The notes beneath the pieces are model-generated. The model was given only the letters and a program-made list of their open reading frames with translations. It had not been told where the DNA came from and did no database searches. The translations under genes and the position numbers were made by a program. From positions 1 through 12,051 of the forward strand of contig JALOQH010000009.1 in the NCBI GenBank assembly GCA_025453475.1: a stretch of 12,051 nucleotides of DNA, written 5' to 3'. Positions 6,806 to 12,051 of the stretch are shown here, piece after piece (position 1 is the first letter of the stretch; each line of letters begins with the position of its first letter). The DNA is from an archaeon (GTDB taxonomy: Archaea; Nanobdellota; Nanobdellia; Pacearchaeales; GW2011-AR1).

Positions 6806-7978
6806 ATGCTTGACAAATACAGAATAAAGTTTGAAAAATCAGTGAAATCGAGGATTTTTGCATTTCTTCTCGATACCATTGGTTTTCCACTCCTCTTATT
6901 CAAAAAGAAAGCAGAAGTTAAGACCCCCAAGAATATCTTAATCATACGAAAAGACGAAATGGGCGATAATCTGCTCTCAACCCCCATGTTTGAAGTCATC
7001 AAAAAGAAATATCCGAGAGCAAAAATTACTCTCCTAACTACAGATTACACGCAGGATTTATTCAGGCTTAATCCAAATGTCAATCGTCTCCTGGTTGTGG
7101 AGCCGTTCTGGAAGCAGAAAAACCCATTCAGATTCTTAAGGGGATTGTTCTCAACAATAAAGAAAATAAAATCAGAGAAATTTGATGTTGGAATAGACCC
7201 CAAGGGAAGCATTGTAAATATCCTGATGCTCTATCTTTCAAGAATCGGAAAAACAATCTCATATTACAATGTCTCCGGAGGAAAATTCATGCTCACAAAC
7301 CCTGTTCTCTACGCACATCAGATTCCTGAAGTGGAATGCGATATTAATCTGTTGAAAGAGATGGGAATAACGCCGAGAAAGCCATTTCCTCTTCCCAAGC
7401 TCTATGTCTCACAGCCTGAAAAGAAGGAAGTTGACGATTATCTCGCCAAACTCAATCTGAAAGACTTCATCTATCTCTATACTACGCCTTCAAAACCCTA
7501 CAAGCGATGGCCAATAGAAAGATTCAGAGACATTATCGATGCATTCCCCGAGAGGCAGTTCCTAATCGGCGGTTTGACAAAAGAAAAAGACATTATCGAA
7601 TCAGTTGCAGCAGGAAAGCAGAACATTCAGATTTGGTATGACATTAATCCGAGAAAAATGTCCTACGTCTTTAAAAGAGCAGCTGCAATCCTTGCTGTAG
7701 ACGGCGGTCCGATGCATATTGCCTGGAGCTCCAACAAGAACACAGTCACTTTGTTTGGACAAATTGACTTGAAGCTCTGGGGCGCTCTCAATCACTCAAA
7801 AGTTCTCTGCCACTGTCCTGAAAGCAAGCAGGGTCTTCACAGAGAACCTCTTGACGAATGGACAGAGAATAACAAATACATGATGGAAATAACAGTTGAC
7901 GAAGTAAAACACGCATTAAAAGAAGTTCTCGCAAGAAAGAAACAAAAAGAGGAAGTAATTGCTAATGCCACAGCCTAA
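6806..7978 (+). CDS. Family 9 glycosyltransferase, ADP-heptose:heptosyltransferase type
   Basis: The protein has 390 residues. After about 40 basic and hydrophobic residues that may sit on the membrane, the GT9 domain opens with KNILIIRKDEMGDNLLSTPM (42 to 61), where Asp54 matches the conserved GD of WaaC/WaaF-type enzymes. The DVGIDPKGS strand follows at 127 to 135, then KRWPIERF at 233 to 240, and finally AVDGGPMHIAWSSNKNTVTLFG at 297 to 318, which corresponds to the ADP-heptose binding loop. GT9 members transfer heptose from ADP-heptose, so this is the natural consumer of the gmhA-gmhB-hldE product encoded on the other strand. Archaea lack lipid A, so the acceptor must be another lipid, glycan or protein. 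It is the first gene of the rightward operon and overlaps the next gene by 14 bases. Family assignment is strong; heptose as donor is inferred from family and neighbours. Confidence 0.92.
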   Translation: MLDKYRIKFEKSVKSRIFAFLLDTIGFPLLLFKKKAEVKTPKNILIIRKDEMGDNLLSTPMFEVIKKKYPRAKITLLTTDYTQDLFRLNPNVNRLLVVEPFWKQKNPFRFLRGLFSTIKKIKSEKFDVGIDPKGSIVNILMLYLSRIGKTISYYNVSGGKFMLTNPVLYAHQIPEVECDINLLKEMGITPRKPFPLPKLYVSQPEKKEVDDYLAKLNLKDFIYLYTTPSKPYKRWPIERFRDIIDAFPERQFLIGGLTKEKDIIESVAAGKQNIQIWYDINPRKMSYVFKRAAAILAVDGGPMHIAWSSNKNTVTLFGQIDLKLWGALNHSKVLCHCPESKQGLHREPLDEWTENNKYMMEITVDEVKHALKEVLARKKQKEEVIANATA

Positions 7979-8921
7979 ATTCGAGCCGCCAGTCACAATA
8001 ATCACTTCAATATTTAGCTCGACAGACGATTTTCTAAAGAGACTTGACGAATCTGTCAAATCGCAGAGATATTCCGGGAAGATAAAACACATTTACATAA
8101 ATGACAATGTAAAACGCCCGAGAAAAATTGCAGGGTTAAATATTATTAACAACAAAAACAATCTCGGTTTAGCAAAAACTCTCAAGAAAGGTTTTGAGAT
8201 GGCTAAAACTGAAATTATAGTCTCCCTAATGGATGATTGCCTTCCCTCGTCAAATACCTGGCTTAGAACCCTTGTCGCTCCGTTAAAAAATCCAGAGGTG
8301 GCGGCAACATCCTCAAAAGTAGAGCTGCCATTTGATTTCTGGAATAAATTCGACTTCTTTGCAAAGGCAATGACTGAAAAAGAACAGCGCGTTCTTGTGC
8401 CGGGACTGGACGAGAAAGGCTGCGCCTACAAGAATTCAATTGTAAGGAAATTTGGGTATTTTGACACTGAAAATTTCGCAAATGGGGGGGAAGACACAGA
8501 TTTGACAATAAAGCTCTCGAAAAAATACAAAATCCTCAATTCCGGAGCCAAGGTATATCATTATCATGGCGCAGCTGCAAAATCAAGGATAAAAAAAGAG
8601 ATTCAATATGCAGAGCTTACTGGGCTTGTTTCAAGAAAGCATTTCTTCTCATTGCATTGGTATGTTCAGGCGCATATCGCACTAAAACTCGCCCTTCCAC
8701 TCATCCTAATTGCCTCTTTATTCTCCTCGACAAAATATCTCCCAATAGCAATATCCATAGCAATCCTGCTGCTTGCAAACCTGAGGCTTCCCTTCCAGGT
8801 TCGCAGATTATGGAGAGACTCCCCATCTCTTACGCTCACGCTGCCGTTCTTTAATCTATTCCTGTATCTTCTGTATGTCTGCTATTTCAGCTATGCATTA
8901 ATCTTCAAGCCCCACGTGTAA
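7965..8921 (+). CDS. Family 2 glycosyltransferase with C-terminal membrane segments
   Basis: The protein is 318 residues from the ATG at 7965. Its GT-A domain starts PPVTIITSIFSS, has NNKNNLGLAKTLKKGFEMAK at 62 to 81, a metal-binding MDD at 89 to 91, and GGEDTDL at 174 to 180 with the likely catalytic acid pair. Three hydrophobic segments at about 235 to 255, 258 to 277 and 291 to 313 would place the enzyme in the membrane. The domain order resembles rhamnosyl- or galactofuranosyl-transferase-like GT2 proteins, but I cannot name the sugar. An in-frame TTG at 7959 exists; ATG 7965 is preferred because AGAGGAAG at 7948 to 7955 then sits about 10 bases upstream. It overlaps the GT9 gene by 14 bases, so the two are probably co-translated. 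Confidence 0.87.
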   Translation: MPQPKFEPPVTIITSIFSSTDDFLKRLDESVKSQRYSGKIKHIYINDNVKRPRKIAGLNIINNKNNLGLAKTLKKGFEMAKTEIIVSLMDDCLPSSNTWLRTLVAPLKNPEVAATSSKVELPFDFWNKFDFFAKAMTEKEQRVLVPGLDEKGCAYKNSIVRKFGYFDTENFANGGEDTDLTIKLSKKYKILNSGAKVYHYHGAAAKSRIKKEIQYAELTGLVSRKHFFSLHWYVQAHIALKLALPLILIASLFSSTKYLPIAISIAILLLANLRLPFQVRRLWRDSPSLTLTLPFFNLFLYLLYVCYFSYALIFKPHV

Positions 8922-8987
8922 ATTTATCACTCAAATCTACAAAAAATCATGGGAAAGGTTTAAAATAACGCTCTCGCATTTTGAATT
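8922..8987 (+). promoter_or_regulatory. Intergenic promoter: purine-rich BRE plus TATA-like TTTAAAATA
   Basis: GGGAAAGG at 8951 to 8958 is followed by TTTAAAATA at 8959 to 8967, whose centre lies 25 bases before the ATG at 8988. The purine-rich block in front of the AT box is where TFB recognition elements sit in archaeal promoters. No ribosome binding site is visible between the box and the ATG, so the message is probably leaderless. The gap also ends the GT9-GT2 transcript, but I see no convincing terminator hairpin or long T run. Confidence 0.65.
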
Positions 8988-10337
8988 ATGGGGCGAGTAC
9001 TTCTAATCCAGCCTGCTTCTCAACCAGGAGCAGACAATCGAATAGGCGCATCTATGCCCATTGGATTAATTTATATCGGTTCAATGCTAAAACATCACAA
9101 CCACGAGGTAAAAATCCTCGATAGAAATCTTAATCCTTCAGATAACTATCTAATGATGCTTCTAAAGAAGGGATATGACTTTGTTGGGGTGGGCACATTC
9201 ACTGGACCGATGCTCTTCGATGCAATACATGTATCTAAGATAACCAAAGAGAACTCAAATTCAATTGTTGTCTGGGGCGGATTCCACCCAACAATTGTCC
9301 CTGAACAGACGCTTAAGAACGAATATGTTGACTACATTGTTCGCGGGGAAGGGGAGGAAGTTTTCCTTCAGATGGTGGAATTGAATGACAAGAAGAAGAA
9401 ATTCTCAAAACTAAAAAGTGTCAATCTCAATCCTCTCGCAAAAGCGCCGGACGTTAACAAATTGCCTTTTCCAGATTACGATTTAGTTAATGTGAAAAAC
9501 TATGATGAATTTTACATAATCACTTCCCGCGGTTGCCCATACAGATGCACGTTCTGCTATAACAGCTATGGGAAAGAGTGTGCAAAGCGTTATCAGAATC
9601 TTGATGCGGACAAGACAATCCAACTCATAGAGATGCTGACTTCAAAATACAAAGTAAGAACATTAACCATCCCGGATGACAATTTCCCTTCCGACAAAGA
9701 GAGATTAAAGAAGATTGCAAATGGCATTTCCCGTCTGGGTTTGAAATTTTATTGTTTCTCCAGGGCAAATTACACTGACCCCGAAACACTGCATTATCTG
9801 AAAAAAGCAGGGGCATGGAATATCCAGATGGGCATAGAAAGCGGAAGCCAAAAAATGCTGAACTTTATGAGGAAAGGCACAACTGTTGAGATGAATGCTG
9901 CAGCCATAAAGAATCTCAGGAGAGCAGGAATAGCTTCAGAGGGCTCTTTCATGATTGGATTGCCTACAGAGACAGTAGATGACATAAAGATGACTTATCG
10001 TTTTATCCGCCAGAATAAACTGGACAATGGCGGAGTAAAAATATTCCAGCCCTTCCCGAAAACCCTCCTTTGGGATTATTGCCTTGAGAGAAAGAGGATT
10101 CAGACCCCCAAATCTACTGAAGAATGGGCAGAGCGCTATGTGTGCGGTTTTGATAAGGTCGTTTTCAATGTATCTGATGTTCAGGCCCCGCTATTGGAAA
10201 AATATCATTATTTGATGAATAAAGAACTGCAAAAGGGAGTCTTGTGGGGCAAGATATTCCATTATCTAAGGCATAGAAGACTGCCAAATTTAAATAAGGT
10301 AAGGCATATCCTTAACAGTAAGTTTGGGCTTAAATAA
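8988..10337 (+). CDS. B12-binding radical SAM protein
   Basis: The protein has 449 residues. Its N-terminal cobalamin-binding domain (about 1 to 130) includes ASMPIGLIYIGSMLKHHNHE (21 to 40), a GVGTFTG strand and VVWGGFHPTIVPE (94 to 106). The radical SAM domain begins with SRGCPYRCTFCYNSYG: Cys183, Cys187 and Cys190 bind the 4Fe-4S cluster. The barrel continues through IPDDNFPSD, MGIESGS (281 to 287) and FMIGLPTET (321 to 329), all typical of the BchE/HpnP-like class. This class carries out radical methylation, cyclisation or oxidation at inert carbons of lipids, sugars and other small molecules. The reaction is unknown; position in a glycan locus beside two methyltransferases suggests modification of a sugar or lipid carrier. 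It is complete, unlike the radical SAM gene at the left edge. It leads its operon and probably has a leaderless message. Confidence 0.9.
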   Translation: MGRVLLIQPASQPGADNRIGASMPIGLIYIGSMLKHHNHEVKILDRNLNPSDNYLMMLLKKGYDFVGVGTFTGPMLFDAIHVSKITKENSNSIVVWGGFHPTIVPEQTLKNEYVDYIVRGEGEEVFLQMVELNDKKKKFSKLKSVNLNPLAKAPDVNKLPFPDYDLVNVKNYDEFYIITSRGCPYRCTFCYNSYGKECAKRYQNLDADKTIQLIEMLTSKYKVRTLTIPDDNFPSDKERLKKIANGISRLGLKFYCFSRANYTDPETLHYLKKAGAWNIQMGIESGSQKMLNFMRKGTTVEMNAAAIKNLRRAGIASEGSFMIGLPTETVDDIKMTYRFIRQNKLDNGGVKIFQPFPKTLLWDYCLERKRIQTPKSTEEWAERYVCGFDKVVFNVSDVQAPLLEKYHYLMNKELQKGVLWGKIFHYLRHRRLPNLNKVRHILNSKFGLK

Positions 10338-10338
10338 G

Positions 10339-10863
10339 ATGAAGAAACTGAATCTTGGAAGCGGCAAGGACATTAAACACGGATTTGTTAATCTTGATTC
10401 TGTCAAAATGCCTGGCATTGACGTTGTTCACAATTTAAACAAATTCCCCTATCCTTTCAAGGAGAGCACTTTTGATTTTGTTTATGCTGCCCACATTCTA
10501 GAGCATCTTGATAATCTTGTGAAGGCAATGCAGGAGCTGCACAGAATCTCAAAGAACAATGCCACAATTGCCATTAAAGTGCCTTTTTTCCCGAGCATGT
10601 ATGCAGCTTCTGACCCCACGCACAAGAATTTCTTCACTTATCTCACCTGGGACTATTTTACAGACCCGCACCATAATCACATATTCGGCGACCTCAAGAA
10701 ACCGCTCTTCAAAATGGAAGAAAGAAAGATTGTTTTCTCATGGAACAAGCTGCTCGCGCCAATGAACAAATTAATAAACCTCTTCCCCGTTTTTTATCAG
10801 AGGTATTTGGCATTTATACTGCCAAGCAACGAGCTCGTCGTTAAATTAAGGGTAATAAAATGA
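10339..10863 (+). CDS. Small class I SAM-dependent methyltransferase (type 11-like)
   Basis: The protein is 174 residues from the ATG at 10339. SAM-binding motif I is LNLGSGKD (4 to 11), followed by an acidic residue at VNLD (Asp20). AHILEHL at 51 to 57 matches the HxLEHL block of methyltransferase type 11 proteins. DPTHKNFFT at 92 to 100 recurs in small methyltransferases of glycan clusters. It is soluble and has no added domain. It probably methylates a sugar or another small group on the glycan, acting in the cytosol. An upstream TTG at 10324 is in frame but would overlap the radical SAM gene by 14 bases; ATG 10339 leaves a single base after its stop and starts just before motif I, as is usual. 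The stop overlaps the next ATG (ATGA). Confidence 0.85.
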   Translation: MKKLNLGSGKDIKHGFVNLDSVKMPGIDVVHNLNKFPYPFKESTFDFVYAAHILEHLDNLVKAMQELHRISKNNATIAIKVPFFPSMYAASDPTHKNFFTYLTWDYFTDPHHNHIFGDLKKPLFKMEERKIVFSWNKLLAPMNKLINLFPVFYQRYLAFILPSNELVVKLRVIK

Positions 10864-11639
10864 AGAAACTGAGTGTCTATCTCTATAGGATAATTCTGGG
10901 ACTAAAGGCCATCGGACTCTACAAGAATTGGGCCCGTGCACTTCTTGCGTATCTACATCTAAACAAGAGAACAAAAACACTGCATCTTAGAAACAATACC
11001 CTTTACAGATTTAGGAGAGATACAATGGACTTCCAGGTTGTCAATGAGATCTATATGAATAAGATCTATCACCGATATCTTAATCGTCTCAAACATAACT
11101 CCATTGTAATTGACATTGGCGCGAATATCGGGGTGTTCTCTGTGCTTGCTGCAAAGCAAAATTCCCGAGTTAAAGTTTACAGCTACGAGCCATTTGAGGA
11201 GAATTTCCTGATGCTTAAAGAGAATATCGCCCTGAATCATCTCGAAAACCAGATTAAACCCTTCAAACTGGGCATTGGTGGCAAGAAAGGAGCAAGAACT
11301 CTTCATCTTGACGAAGCAAATACTGGCGGGCATAGCATGTATTCCGGAGGTTCAAGGGAAGTTAAGATAAATCTGGTTACTCTAACAGATGTTTTCAGGC
11401 AAAACAAAATAAAAGAATGCGATTTCCTGAAAGTTGATTGCGAAGGTGCAGAATATGAGATATTTTATTCAACTTCTCCGTCTGTTTTGAAAAAGATTAA
11501 AACAATCTCTCTCGAGTTTCACGAGGAGCATGGTGCAGGCAAGGCAGTCGAACTTGCAAAATTCCTCTGGAAGCACGGATTTAAAGTTCATGTTGTTGGC
11601 AGGGGTTTAGGATTTATTTACGCAGAGAAAAAACAATGA
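10860..11639 (+). CDS. FkbM-family SAM-dependent methyltransferase
   Basis: The protein has 259 residues. A basic, hydrophobic N-terminal region (about 1 to 35) may be a membrane-associating helix. The FkbM domain has motif I VIDIGANIGVFSVLAAK at 83 to 99, YEPFEENF at 109 to 116 and the family hallmark LKVDCEGAEYEI at 190 to 201. FkbM-type enzymes put methyl groups on hydroxyls of sugars and polyketides and are frequent in surface-glycan loci, where methylation often caps or tunes chains. The substrate here is unknown. It overlaps the upstream methyltransferase by ATGA, with AAGGGT about 6 bases before the ATG, and overlaps the next gene in the same way. Confidence 0.9.
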   Translation: MKKLSVYLYRIILGLKAIGLYKNWARALLAYLHLNKRTKTLHLRNNTLYRFRRDTMDFQVVNEIYMNKIYHRYLNRLKHNSIVIDIGANIGVFSVLAAKQNSRVKVYSYEPFEENFLMLKENIALNHLENQIKPFKLGIGGKKGARTLHLDEANTGGHSMYSGGSREVKINLVTLTDVFRQNKIKECDFLKVDCEGAEYEIFYSTSPSVLKKIKTISLEFHEEHGAGKAVELAKFLWKHGFKVHVVGRGLGFIYAEKKQ

Positions 11640-12051
11640 GAGATAAAATGAAAGTCGCATGGGTTAAAGGAAACGGAATATCTGAGTGGGAAGCTGAGAT
11701 TTATGAGCAGATTGCGAAACTGGGTGTTAATGTTGTGGGCGTGTGTTCAGATGACAACTCCTATCCACTGAACAATGTCAAACTGCCTCTGCTTCAATTA
11801 TCACGTTTTAAGAAGATAAACTGGATTCCTTTAGTCTCACAGATAATTCAATACTTTGGCTCATGGAACAGTGCATTCCTCGGATTTAACAGAAAGATGA
11901 AGGATTTTGACATTCTGCATACGTGCGAGAACTTCAATCCGTTTGCCTACCAGTGCGTCAAGTCTGGAAAACCAACAGTCACAACAATCTGGGAAAATAT
12001 CCCCTTTATCCATGAACGCGGGCGTTATAAATTGTTTAAGGATGCTGTAAA
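11636..12051 (+). CDS. Glycosyltransferase, N-terminal part (GT4-like), cut by the right edge
   Basis: The open frame runs off the window after 138 codons. It begins MRDKMKVAWVKGNGISEWEA, a beta strand followed by a glycine loop as in the N-terminal domain of GT-B glycosyltransferases. DILHTCENFNPFAYQC and TVTTIWENIPF follow, matching the strands that build the acceptor site. The EX7E motif would lie beyond the edge, so the family cannot be confirmed. ATG 11636 overlaps the FkbM stop as ATGA; ATG 11648 is nearly as good a start and sits right before the first strand. It is the fourth gene of the radical SAM operon. Confidence 0.72.
   Translation, partial: MRDKMKVAWVKGNGISEWEAEIYEQIAKLGVNVVGVCSDDNSYPLNNVKLPLLQLSRFKKINWIPLVSQIIQYFGSWNSAFLGFNRKMKDFDILHTCENFNPFAYQCVKSGKPTVTTIWENIPFIHERGRYKLFKDAV

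Noticed and set aside
10324..10338. TTG start for the small methyltransferase
   Set aside because: It would overlap the radical SAM gene by 14 bases and add residues before a motif I that already sits at the usual distance from ATG 10339.
1..12051. CRISPR arrays, tRNA or rRNA genes, insertion sequences, long direct repeats
   Set aside because: None seen by reading either strand; no spaced repeats, tRNA-like cloverleaf or transposase motif could be supported.

Overview
The window reads as a surface-glycan biosynthesis island from an uncultured archaeon, probably on a metagenomic contig. The archaeal reading rests on three promoters. Each has an AT-rich TATA element (TTTATAAA, TTTAAAATA or TTAAAA) centred about 25 to 26 bases before an ATG, which implies leaderless transcripts. 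Genes inside the operons instead have GGAGG-type ribosome binding sites or ATGA overlaps. AGA/AGG arginine codons predominate and no sigma-70 style promoter was seen. No rRNA or ribosomal protein gene is present to fix the lineage. A DPANN-type archaeon is plausible but unproven.

Minus-strand half (1 to 6755). A GT4 and a GT2 glycosyltransferase form one short operon (6755 to 4717). A second promoter then starts a tightly coupled operon: gmhA, gmhB, hldE, a deoxyhypusine-synthase-like protein of unknown role, and a B12-binding radical SAM protein. gmhA-gmhB-hldE encode every step from sedoheptulose 7-phosphate to ADP-D-glycero-beta-D-manno-heptose. This pathway is known from bacterial LPS and S-layer glycan synthesis and would be notable in an archaeon. 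No hldD epimerase lies in the window.

Plus-strand half (6806 to 12051). A GT9 heptosyltransferase-family protein, the likely consumer of ADP-heptose, overlaps a membrane-anchored GT2. A new promoter follows and drives a second B12-binding radical SAM protein, a small class I methyltransferase, an FkbM-family methyltransferase and the start of another glycosyltransferase cut by the window edge. The two halves diverge from one palindromic TATA box lying exactly midway between the two start codons.

Together the genes suggest that a heptose is made and activated, moved to an acceptor by GT9, extended by GT2 and GT4 enzymes at the membrane, and decorated by methyltransferases and possibly by radical SAM chemistry.

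Left edge (1 to about 450). Base composition and arginine codon choice change abruptly inside the first radical SAM gene, in the middle of its catalytic barrel, although the reading frame stays open to the edge. An assembly chimera is the simplest explanation. A recombination or insertion event is the alternative.
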